DNA of 5,961 nt. Origin: an uncultured Pseudomonadota bacterium. GTDB lineage: Bacteria; Pseudomonadota; Gammaproteobacteria; Burkholderiales; Burkholderiaceae_C. The first letter of the stretch is position 1, and each line of letters begins with the position of its first letter. A model generated the notes under the pieces. That model had not been told where the DNA came from. It worked only from the letters and a program-made list of their open reading frames with translations, and did not search any database. The DNA is taken from NCBI GenBank assembly GCA_900320815.1, contig ONTY01000105.1:1-5961 (forward strand). Direction: 5' to 3'. Made by a program: the position numbers and the translations under genes. This document shows positions 1 to 5,300 of this stretch, piece after piece.

Positions 1-179
1 AGCGTGTTCATGCCAATGATGGAATACGCGGGGCAAAAGCGGAACATGCCGGTGGCCAGGGGCAGCAGGCCGATAAGACCCCACCAGCCAATGAGGGGAA
101 TGAGGGCGATGAGAACGATGCCGATGAGGATGCGGGCGATGCGGTCGATGTCGCCAACGTTGGCGCCGAGTTTCAGCAT
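1..179 (-). CDS. DUF2892 (YgaP-type) small inner-membrane protein, C-terminus cut by window edge
   Basis: The frame opens with ATG at 179-177 and stays open for 59 codons to the left edge, so the stop lies outside the window. A good ribosome site (AAGGAG, complement of 188-193) lies 8 bases before the ATG. The protein begins MLKLGANVGDIDRIARILIG, followed by hydrophobic segments around residues 14-30 and 33-44, the latter holding GWWGLIGLLPLATG, and then FRFCPAYSIIG. NVG-IDR-RI, WWGLIGLLPLATG and RFCP-Y are hallmarks of DUF2892, the membrane hairpin also found at the C-terminus of YgaP rhodaneses. It matches the complete paralogue at 283-507 at about two thirds of positions, so the two are tandem duplicates. 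A terminator separates them, so this copy probably has its own promoter within 180-235. Its exact function is unknown. The Cys in RFCP suggests a link to thiol or sulfur chemistry, but that is inference. Confidence 0.85.
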   Translation of the reverse strand, partial: MLKLGANVGDIDRIARILIGIVLIALIPLIGWWGLIGLLPLATGMFRFCPAYSIIGMNT

Positions 180-235
180 AAGTACAGCTCCTTGTGTGAA
201 AAAATGCGCTGTGCAGCATACCGCGAAGCGGGGGT

Positions 236-262
236 AAAAAAACGCCCGCACGGGGGCGGGCG
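236..262 (-). terminator. Rho-independent terminator after the first DUF2892 gene
   Basis: Read on the minus strand, a perfect 7-bp GC-rich stem (CGCCCGC at 243-249 paired with GCGGGCG at 256-262, 6-base loop) is followed directly by a run of seven T residues (complement of A236-A242). It begins 20 bases after the stop of the DUF2892 gene at 283-507 and lies before the start of the second copy at 179. It should therefore end the CMD-DUF2892 transcript. The geometry is that of a classical intrinsic terminator. Confidence 0.85.
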
Positions 263-282
263 TGTTTCAAGAGGGGTGCAGT

Positions 283-507
283 TTAGTTTTTTTCTTCTTG
301 TTGCGGCGCCTGGGGTTTTCCTGTGATGGGGCAGGTGCTGATACCAAGCATGGGGTACAGCGGGCAAAAGCGCATGAGGCCGGTCGCCAGCGGGAGCAGA
401 CCAATCAGCCCCCACCAGCGCACCTGGGGCACAAAACACAGGGCAAGGAGCACGATGCCAAGAACGATGCGGGCAGTGCGGTCGATGCCGCCGACGTTGG
501 GTTTCAT
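283..507 (-). CDS. DUF2892 (YgaP-type) small inner-membrane protein
   Basis: This complete 74-residue protein starts at ATG 507 with an AAGGAG-type ribosome site (complement of 517-522) 9 bases upstream. It has the full DUF2892 pattern: MKPNVGGIDRTARIVLG at the N-terminus, a first hydrophobic stretch at about residues 14-27, a second at about 32-45 (WWGLIGLLPLATG), then RFCPLYPMLGISTCPITG. The two cysteines in the RFCP and STCP motifs are typical of the family. The tail is charged (QQEEKN), and two membrane helices in a hairpin are expected. It starts 27 bases after the stop of the CMD gene on the same strand, so the two are probably co-transcribed and end at the terminator at 262-236. Family members occur alone or fused to rhodanese domains. 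The molecular role of stand-alone copies is not established; a thiol or sulfane-sulfur stress role is inference. Confidence 0.9.
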   Translation of the reverse strand: MKPNVGGIDRTARIVLGIVLLALCFVPQVRWWGLIGLLPLATGLMRFCPLYPMLGISTCPITGKPQAPQQEEKN

Positions 508-534
508 TGTGGTGTTCTCCTTTTTTCGGGGAAG

Positions 535-894
535 TTAGGCAGCGGCTTTTTCGCCGCCGAACTCTTCGTAGGCGGCAAGGGCGCCAGTGGCGTACATGAG
601 GGAGGGGCCACCGCCCATGACAATGCACACGCCAAGCATGTCTTCCAGTTCAGCGCGCGTCATGCCCATGCCCACGAGTTGCTTGGTGTGAAAGCCGATG
701 CAGGCGTCGCAGCGCGCGCCCACAGACAGGGCCAGGGCGATGAGCTGTTTGGTTTTGGCGTCCAGCGCGCTGCCGGCGGCAGAGGCGGCGTGTTCAAAGG
801 CTTGAAATTTGCCCATCATGTCGGGCTTGTCTTTGCCCAGAGCCTGCATGTGGCCAAAGGATTTGTTGATGAGTTCCTGATAGCTGGGAACCAT
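535..894 (-). CDS. Carboxymuconolactone decarboxylase family protein (AhpD-like)
   Basis: This is a 119-residue protein. I chose ATG 894 because AGGAG (complement of 902-906) sits 7 bases upstream and the family similarity begins there. The same frame stays open further upstream to 1107, but that extension is Arg-rich, has no family similarity and overlaps a pseudogene. The body is typical of the CMD/AhpD fold: FQAFEHAASAAGSALDAKTK at residues 30-49, the helix LIALALSVGA, then the redox motif C62-D-A-C65-I-G-F-H69, and EDMLGVCIVMGGGPSLMYA at 84-102. The CxxC-x3-H arrangement is that of peroxidase-type (AhpD-like) members rather than true gamma-carboxymuconolactone decarboxylases, so a small oligomeric cytosolic disulfide or peroxide reductase is likely. 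The substrate cannot be read from sequence. It leads a probable two-gene operon with the DUF2892 gene (27-base gap). A degenerate second copy lies just upstream at about 1245-1078. Confidence 0.93.
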   Translation of the reverse strand: MVPSYQELINKSFGHMQALGKDKPDMMGKFQAFEHAASAAGSALDAKTKQLIALALSVGARCDACIGFHTKQLVGMGMTRAELEDMLGVCIVMGGGPSLMYATGALAAYEEFGGEKAAA

Positions 895-916
895 GTGGTT
901 GCTCCTGATTGCGTAG

Positions 917-955
917 AAAAAATTGGACAGGTGCGCCCTTTTCACGGCGGCGCAC
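917..955 (-). promoter_or_regulatory. Hairpin plus T-run in the CMD leader, possible attenuator
   Basis: On the minus strand a perfect 7-bp stem (949-955 with 931-937, GTGCGCC/GGCGCAC, 11-base loop) is followed 8 bases later by six T residues (complement of A917-A922). It lies between 23 and 61 bases upstream of the CMD start codon. The spacing from stem to T-run is too long for a classical terminator, so a regulatory leader hairpin is only a suggestion. Confidence 0.25.
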
Positions 956-1077
956 AAAAGCCGTGGCTGCAGTGTCGGCATAAATGCACCCACGCGCCCT
1001 GCACGCCGCAGGAGTCCATGCTGCTGTCGTGGTTTCCGCCGCGCGGCGGGCATAACGAAACGCCCGCGTGCTAGAGG

Positions 1078-1245
1078 CGGCGGCGTACATGAGCACACAC
1101 CTAGCATGTCTTCAATTTCAGCGCGGCTGGGCGTGAACGCCGCTGCACGGGTCGCAGCGCGCGGCCACGGCCAGAGCGCTTGGCATCGAGCGCGCTTTCG
1201 CTGCCGCTGGACAGTGATTGGAAGCCGCGAACGAATGCGGGGCTG
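1078..1245 (-). pseudogene. Decayed CMD/AhpD-like gene copy
   Basis: Four blocks in the order expected for a CMD gene can be read on the minus strand, but in different frames. They are FQSL..GSESALDAK (about 1226-1180), ALAVAARCDPCSGVH (about 1178-1134), RAEIEDMLGVC (about 1126-1094) and LMYA (about 1093-1082). The intact neighbour has FQAF..GSALDAK, ALSVGARCDACIGFH, TRAELEDMLGVC and SLMYA. Compared with it, about 20, 23 and 23 bases are missing at the three junctions, each shifting the frame, so no single frame yields the protein. The CxxC and the following His are still legible. Wording such as ALAVAARCDPC is near the family norm, so this may be an older paralogue rather than a fresh duplicate. 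No good start is evident. A non-functional relic is the best reading, and its limits are approximate. Confidence 0.75.
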
Positions 1246-1255
1246 CCATGCCGTT

Positions 1256-1277
1256 GAATGTGAGAAAAATCACATAT
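1256..1277. promoter_or_regulatory. CRP/FNR-family regulator binding site (CRP-type palindrome)
   Basis: The sequence holds TGTGA (1259-1263), a 6-base spacer GAAAAA and TCACA (1270-1274), which is the exact half-site and spacing pattern of the E. coli CRP operator. Flanking bases (AA before, TAT after) extend the symmetry, so most of the 22-bp consensus is matched. The centre is about 160 bases upstream of the SPFH start codon and just before the CMD pseudogene. It could therefore serve the plus-strand operon or be left over from the divergent gene. The site is a direct sequence match; which regulator uses it is inference. Confidence 0.55.
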
Positions 1278-1426
1278 CAAACGCCTGCCTGCTTGTGCGT
1301 TCAGGCCGTCTGGTGCCCTGCGGCGCAGTCGCTGCCCTCCGTACAATTGAGCGCGCACGGGCGCCTCGCCTTTGGTGCCCTGTTGTGTTTCCCCCTCCCC
1401 AAAAACCTGCGCTGGATTTTTCAAAC

Positions 1427-2824
1427 ATGGCCATTATTGATTTTGTGAAATGGAACGGCGACACCAGCATCCTTGCTTGGCGTTTTCCGAGCCAGGAGCT
1501 TTCTACCTGGACACAGCTTGTCGTCAATGAAACGCAAGAGGCGTATTTGGTCAAGGAAGGCGTGTATGAGGGGCCGTTCAAAGCCGGGCGCCATACGCTG
1601 ACGACAAACAATATCCCGCTGCTCACCGAACTGATTGGCATCCCATTTGGCGGGCAGTCGCCTTTTGCCGCAGAAGTGTGGTTCGTCAACCGCACCACGC
1701 GGCTGGATATTAAATGGGGCACACCGGACCCCATCCAGCTGCAGGACCCGAAATTCAAACTCATGGCGCCGGTGCGCGTGTATGGGCAATATGGCATTCG
1801 CGTAGGCGATGCCAAAACGTTTTTGCAGAAACTTGTGGGCACGCTGCCGGCGTTTGACACCGATACGCTGGCAAATTATTTCAAGGGTGTATTTACCACG
1901 CGCATCAAGTCGGCAGTAACGCAAGCAATTATCAAAACCGGCCATTCGGTGCTGGAAATCTCGGCGTATCTGGACGAACTGTCTGCCGCACTCAAGGAAG
2001 CGCTGGCGCCCAGCATGGCGGAATACGGTATTGAACTGGTGCAGCTCAATATCCTCTCGGTCAACATGCCCGAAGACGACCCCGCCGTGGTTGCACTGAA
2101 AAAAATGCTCGCCAAACGCGCTGAAATGGACGTGCTCGGCTTCAACTACCAGCAAGAGCGCAGCTTTGACGTGCTGCAAACCGCCGCCAGCAACGAGGGC
2201 AACGCCGGCGCCGTGATGAGTGCCGGCCTGGGGCTGGGCATGGGCGCTTCTGTGGGCGGCGCGCTGGGGCAAATTGCTCCCATTCTGCAAACCGGCGGCC
2301 CCGGCACCGGCACAGCGGCACCTGGCACAGGCATGGGTATGGGTGTGGGTGTACCCGTGCCCGGAATGCCCGGTGCAGCGCCAGCGGCCACAGTGAACTG
2401 CCCCGCCTGCCAAGCAGCCAACCCGGCAGACAGCCGCTTTTGCGCGCGCTGTGGCGGCGCGCTGGCGGCTCCCGCTGCTGCCGCACCACAACAGCAGAGC
2501 ACCACGTGCGACCGCTGCGGCGGCGCCATCCCACCAGGAGCCAAGTTCTGCCCCCACTGCGCCGATGAAGTCAACCCATGCCCCGCCTGCGGCCAAGACA
2601 ACGCCAAAGGCGCCGCCACCTGCCGCCGCTGCGGCGCGCCCCTGCCCGTGTCGTGCGCCAACTGCGGCACGGCACTCGCGGCTGGCGCCAAGTTCTGCAG
2701 CAACTGCGGCACATCCGCCGCTGCGCCCACTGCTGCTGCCCCCGCCGGCAACAAATGCAGCCAATGCGGCGCTGATATTGCCGCAGACGCCAAATTCTGC
2801 GCCGCTTGCGGGCAAGCGATGTAA
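1427..2824 (+). CDS. SPFH-domain protein with five C-terminal zinc ribbons (YdjI/COG4260 type)
   Basis: This is a 465-residue protein. ATG 1427 is chosen because the family N-terminus begins exactly there (MAIIDFVKWNGD); the frame is open upstream but shows no similarity. Residues 1-250 form the SPFH (stomatin/prohibitin-like) part, including GPFKAGRHTL (49-58), NIPLL, GIPFGGQSPF, VWFVNRTTRLDIKWGTPDPI (84-103) and a helical segment near 175-250. Residues 258-322 are a flexible linker rich in Gly, Met, Pro and Ala. Then come five zinc ribbons, each CxxC-x10-CxxC: C325/328/339/342, C361/364/375/378, C385/388/399/402, C410/413/424/427 and C444/447/458/461. There is no signal peptide, and no clear membrane helix precedes the linker. 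B. subtilis YdjI, in the pspA-ydjGHI operon, belongs to this family, so assembly on a membrane partner is plausible; databases also label relatives as virion core protein. The next gene, 18 bases on, encodes a membrane zinc-ribbon protein. No clear ribosome site precedes the start. Confidence 0.92.
   Translation: MAIIDFVKWNGDTSILAWRFPSQELSTWTQLVVNETQEAYLVKEGVYEGPFKAGRHTLTTNNIPLLTELIGIPFGGQSPFAAEVWFVNRTTRLDIKWGTPDPIQLQDPKFKLMAPVRVYGQYGIRVGDAKTFLQKLVGTLPAFDTDTLANYFKGVFTTRIKSAVTQAIIKTGHSVLEISAYLDELSAALKEALAPSMAEYGIELVQLNILSVNMPEDDPAVVALKKMLAKRAEMDVLGFNYQQERSFDVLQTAASNEGNAGAVMSAGLGLGMGASVGGALGQIAPILQTGGPGTGTAAPGTGMGMGVGVPVPGMPGAAPAATVNCPACQAANPADSRFCARCGGALAAPAAAAPQQQSTTCDRCGGAIPPGAKFCPHCADEVNPCPACGQDNAKGAATCRRCGAPLPVSCANCGTALAAGAKFCSNCGTSAAAPTAAAPAGNKCSQCGADIAADAKFCAACGQAM
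2399..2809 (+). repeat. Five tandem zinc-ribbon repeats inside the SPFH gene
   Basis: This stretch encodes residues 325-461, holding twenty cysteines as five CxxC-x10-CxxC units. The 10-residue spacing is the same in all five, and three units share an AKFC lead into the second knuckle, preceded in each case by a short turn rich in Gly, Ala or Asp. Linkers between units vary from 6 to 18 residues and are Ala/Pro rich in three places. The pattern suggests growth by internal duplication of a double-zinc-ribbon-like module. Confidence 0.85.
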
Positions 2825-2842
2825 ACCCTGGAAAAGCACGCC

Positions 2843-4123
2843 ATGAAATATCAATGCAAATCGTGCGGCGCAGAAATTGTTTTTGAAGCTGGCCAGCAAG
2901 CGCTGGCGTGCGAATACTGCGGCACTGTCAACGCTATTGAAGCGCCAGAGGGCACGCTGCCCGCCACATTTGAGCGCATCGTGCCCATGCACGTGACACA
3001 GCAGGAATTGGAAGAGCGCGTGTGGGCCTATATGGCCAGCGGCGACTTCACCCCAGACGATATGCTGGACGCAGCGCGTGTGACGCTGCGCGAGCGGTAT
3101 TACGTGGCAGTGCATGTTTTCAATATCAAATACACCGCCACCTGGAGCGCCACATTCGGCTTTGACCGCCGCGAGCCATATACCGAGTACCGCCTTGGCC
3201 CCAACGGGCAGCGCGAGCCGTACACGGCGTATCGCATCGTCACCGATTGGCAACCGGCCAGCGGCACAGATGCAGGCGAGTTTGCCCTAGGCGCATATGC
3301 GGGCAAAAAACTCTCTGCTTCATCGGACGCTGCCAAAATTGCCTCCCAAGCCGCCGCCCAAGGATATGCCCAGCCGTATAACCCGGCACTCACCGCCGGT
3401 TATGAAGTGGAAACTTTCAGCAAAGGCGCTGATGAATCATTCCGCACCATTGCCACCACCATTGACCGCCATATTGGCGCGCGCGTACAAAAACACGCTC
3501 AAGGCGACCGGCAGCGAGACTGGCGCTGGAATGCGCAAACTGAGTACACCTCCATTCCCTGCGCTGCACCCGTATGCCACGCCGTTTTTCAGTACAACGA
3601 AAAAAACTACCATATCTGGCTTGGCGGGCACGACGCCAAAACCATGCGTGCCGACCCGCTGCCGGTGGATGAAGGCAAAAAAAGCTCCGCCAATATGGGG
3701 CTTATTCCTGGGGCGGCTGGCCTGCTTTCAATGGTGGGCAGCTCAACATATTGGGATTTCAACGCCGCCAGCCTGCTTGCGGTGGTGGCAGCGTTGATGT
3801 ATGGATTGATGCGGCGCAACGCCCTTATTTCCTATTCAAAATCCCTGCGCGAAGCCCTGCTGCTGCAGCGCAAAGCCTCCAGCAGCGCCGCCGTCAATAT
3901 CAGCGAAGAAGAGCGCGCGCGTCTGGCGCAAGCGTTTCAGCGGCCTGTGCGCCCATTTTTGGCACGCACTGGGCGCGACGCCGTTGTGCTGCCCACCCTC
4001 ACCGCGCTGAGCATGGCCGGCGGCACACTGCCCAATGTGCCCCCAAGTGCCTTTGCCTCTCTCACCAACTCTCAACCCACCCACACCGCCCCAGCGCCCA
4101 GCCACTCTGCGCCCCGGTGGTAG
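2843..4123 (+). CDS. Membrane protein with N-terminal TFIIB-type zinc ribbon (YdjG-like)
   Basis: This is a 426-residue protein starting at ATG 2843, 18 bases after the SPFH stop, with a weak purine-rich ribosome site (GGAAAAG). The N-terminus is a zinc ribbon, C5-K-S-C8 and C23-E-Y-C26. A globular domain follows, with Tyr/Trp-rich segments RYYVAVHVFNIKYTATWSA (85-103) and the direct repeat REPYTEYR/REPYTAYR (110-117 and 124-131). A second Cys pair occurs at 240 and 245. Two hydrophobic segments, about 284-300 and 306-323, form a probable membrane hairpin followed by the basic MRRN. The tail from about 330 includes a charged helical part (SEEERARLAQAF) and ends Pro/Ser/Thr rich. Zinc ribbon, soluble domain and C-proximal membrane segments resemble YdjG of B. 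subtilis, which partners PspA and the SPFH protein YdjI. I infer it anchors the SPFH protein on the inner membrane. Biochemical function is unknown. The family call is moderately sure and the operon link strong. Confidence 0.85.
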   Translation: MKYQCKSCGAEIVFEAGQQALACEYCGTVNAIEAPEGTLPATFERIVPMHVTQQELEERVWAYMASGDFTPDDMLDAARVTLRERYYVAVHVFNIKYTATWSATFGFDRREPYTEYRLGPNGQREPYTAYRIVTDWQPASGTDAGEFALGAYAGKKLSASSDAAKIASQAAAQGYAQPYNPALTAGYEVETFSKGADESFRTIATTIDRHIGARVQKHAQGDRQRDWRWNAQTEYTSIPCAAPVCHAVFQYNEKNYHIWLGGHDAKTMRADPLPVDEGKKSSANMGLIPGAAGLLSMVGSSTYWDFNAASLLAVVAALMYGLMRRNALISYSKSLREALLLQRKASSSAAVNISEEERARLAQAFQRPVRPFLARTGRDAVVLPTLTALSMAGGTLPNVPPSAFASLTNSQPTHTAPAPSHSAPRW

Positions 4124-4135
4124 GGCGCACGCCCT
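4122..4135. repeat. Short palindrome at the end of the YdjG-like gene
   Basis: AGGGCG and CGCCCT form a perfect 6-bp inverted repeat separated by two bases, overlapping the TAG stop of the YdjG-like gene. It is embedded in GTAGGGCGCACGCCCTGCGC. The GTAGGG opening resembles that of the larger palindrome at 4252-4282. No T-run follows on the plus strand, so it is not a convincing terminator. Confidence 0.35.
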
Positions 4136-4251
4136 GCGCAGGCGCTCTCATATACCCATTGCAATAAGATGGCATTGCCCGCGTAAATTGCTGGCGAAAA
4201 ATGTATACCCGAGAAGGTTGGCGCTGTTAAACCAGTATTGACGTAAAAATA
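4136..4251. other. AT-richer intergenic spacer between convergent genes
   Basis: This stretch between two palindromes is visibly richer in A and T than the flanking genes and has no credible coding frame or ribosome site. TATACCC occurs twice (about 4151-4157 and 4204-4210). I see no promoter that would drive a gene in view. It could be the core of a small non-autonomous element bounded by the palindromes, but no target duplication is evident. Confidence 0.3.
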
Positions 4252-4282
4252 CCCCCTGTAGGGGCGCCCCTTGTGGGCGCCC
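4252..4282. repeat. Intergenic palindromic repeat, possible terminator for uppS-cdsA
   Basis: Two GGGCGCCC blocks (4262-4269 and 4275-4282) are each self-complementary and can form an 8-bp stem with a 5-base loop. A smaller CCCC-TGTA-GGGG stem (4253-4264) overlaps on the left. On the minus strand the small stem is followed by GTATTTTT (complement of 4245-4252), so the structure could end the uppS-cdsA transcript, about 120 bases after the cdsA stop. The GTAGGGGCG...CTTGTGG...CGCCC layout resembles a dispersed intergenic repeat I recall from various bacterial genomes; this is recollection, not a search. Confidence 0.5.
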
Positions 4283-4399
4283 GTGCTGCGATGGCAACGG
4301 ACGCAGGGGCCAAGCGCCAGAAGCTCACCTCTCCACAAGCTCTCGCCCTCTACCGAGCTGCTTCGCAACGCGTGGGTTGAGCAGCAGCTTTTCTGTGTT

Positions 4400-5242
4400 T
4401 CACGAAAGCGCCAGCGCCAGCGGCAGCACGGGCAGCAGCGCGTCGATGCGATCCAGCACGCCGCCGTGCCCGGGCAGCAGGCGGCTGGAGTCTTTCACGC
4501 CAGCGCTGCGCTTGACGAGGGACTCGATCAAGTCGCCCATGATGCTGGTAGCGCACAGCAGCGCCGCCGCCGCAAGCAGCCACAGCGCGCCGCCCACGTG
4601 CAGCAGGCGGGTGTAGAGGCTCGCACTGGCAGGCGGCCAGATTCGTTCACAAACAATCCAGAGTGCAGCCAGCAGCAGCACGGCAAGCAGCCCGCCGGCA
4701 GCGCCCTCCCACGTTTTGCCGGGGCTGATGCTGCGCGCCAGTTTTGCGCCGTGCGTCCAGCGTCCGCCAAAGGCGCGCCCGCAGAAATAGGCGCCAATGT
4801 CCGCCGCCCACACCAGCGCCAACGCCGAGAGCAGGAAGTTCACCCCTGCCATGCGCGCCGCCGCCAGCGCCAGCCACGCCAACGCCAGCGCCAGCACGCC
4901 AAGCGCCAGCCGCAGCGCACGCGGCACCTGCGGCCAGCGTGCCACGCCCGCGCGCAGCAGCCAGGCGCCGCCCGCAAACCACACCAGCGCCGTGCCGCGC
5001 CACACAGCCGCTGGCAGTGGGTGCAGCAGCCAGTGCAGCGCCGCGCCCAGCGCCGCCACACCCGCGCCCATGCCCAGCGTCGCTGCCGCTCCTTTCACAT
5101 CATTGAGCCGCGCCCATTCCCAGCCCGCTGCACCCACCATGAGCAGCGCCAGCAGCAAAAACGGCAGCGGCTGCGCGGCACACAGCGCCGGCAGCAGCAC
5201 GGCGAGCAATACGATGGCGGTGATGACGCGCTGTTGCAGCAT
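4400..5242 (-). CDS. cdsA: Phosphatidate cytidylyltransferase (CDP-diacylglycerol synthase)
   Basis: This 280-residue protein is close to the usual length of the family (about 285 in E. coli). ATG 5242 has GGAG (complement of 5250-5253) 7 bases upstream. It makes CDP-diacylglycerol from CTP and phosphatidic acid at the inner membrane, the precursor of all major phospholipids. The protein is strongly hydrophobic, with about eight membrane segments, many built of Ala and Leu. Conserved features are W145-AADIGAYFCGRAFG, S173-PGKTWEG, and the signature from G236-D237 through S241-LVKR, K250-D251 and P257-GHGG to D264-RID267. All the acidic and basic residues of the signature are present. It follows uppS by 57 bases on the same strand, the conserved uppS-cdsA pairing. 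The next gene in this direction is not dxr, as is common in proteobacteria, but a convergent unrelated gene. Repeated GCGCTGGC codon runs make the DNA locally repetitive. Confidence 0.97.
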   Translation of the reverse strand: MLQQRVITAIVLLAVLLPALCAAQPLPFLLLALLMVGAAGWEWARLNDVKGAAATLGMGAGVAALGAALHWLLHPLPAAVWRGTALVWFAGGAWLLRAGVARWPQVPRALRLALGVLALALAWLALAAARMAGVNFLLSALALVWAADIGAYFCGRAFGGRWTHGAKLARSISPGKTWEGAAGGLLAVLLLAALWIVCERIWPPASASLYTRLLHVGGALWLLAAAALLCATSIMGDLIESLVKRSAGVKDSSRLLPGHGGVLDRIDALLPVLPLALALS

Positions 5243-5300
5243 CAGTTTTCTCCGTTCTATGAAACTTACGCAAAACTATTTTGGGGAGTAGGCTTGCTGT

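Larger units (their letters stand above)
895..1426. other. Region without an intact gene between divergent operons
   Basis: No intact gene is supported in these 532 bases. From left to right they contain the leader of the CMD gene with a hairpin (917-955), a GC-rich stretch with a perfect 14-base palindrome at 1036-1049, a CMD pseudogene on the minus strand (about 1078-1245), a CRP-type palindrome (1256-1277), and the upstream region of the SPFH gene. A TACAAT at 1342-1347 resembles a -10 box for plus-strand transcription but lacks a convincing -35 partner. Long open frames here are Arg, Ala and Pro rich on both strands and look like products of GC-rich DNA. The SPFH start at 1427 has no evident Shine-Dalgarno sequence before it. 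Confidence 0.6.

Noticed and set aside
895..1107. N-terminal extension of the CMD gene to 1107
   Set aside because: A good ribosome site selects ATG 894, and the extension matches no CMD protein. Its MLGVC start belongs to the upstream pseudogene.
1305..1312. GCCGTCTG, the core of the Neisseria DNA uptake sequence
   Set aside because: It occurs in an incomplete form (no AA ending), I noticed no second copy, and an 8-base match of this kind is expected by chance.
1342..1347. TACAAT as a -10 promoter box for the SPFH operon
   Set aside because: No credible -35 hexamer at the right spacing, and the distance to the CRP-type site does not fit a usual activation geometry closely, so I do not list it as a promoter.
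923..1426. Upstream extension of the SPFH frame by 168 codons
   Set aside because: The family N-terminus starts precisely at 1427, and the extension is Arg/Ala/Pro rich, without similarity, and crosses the pseudogene and the CRP-type site.
1421..3253. A 610-codon open frame on the minus strand opposite the SPFH and YdjG-like genes
   Set aside because: It lies antisense to two well-supported genes, has no recognisable domain, and its Cys, Gly and Ala richness mirrors the zinc-ribbon codons of the plus strand.
4072..4368. A 98-codon open frame on the minus strand between cdsA and the YdjG-like gene
   Set aside because: It is formed by translating the palindromic repeats and overlaps the end of the YdjG-like gene; there is no ribosome site or domain.
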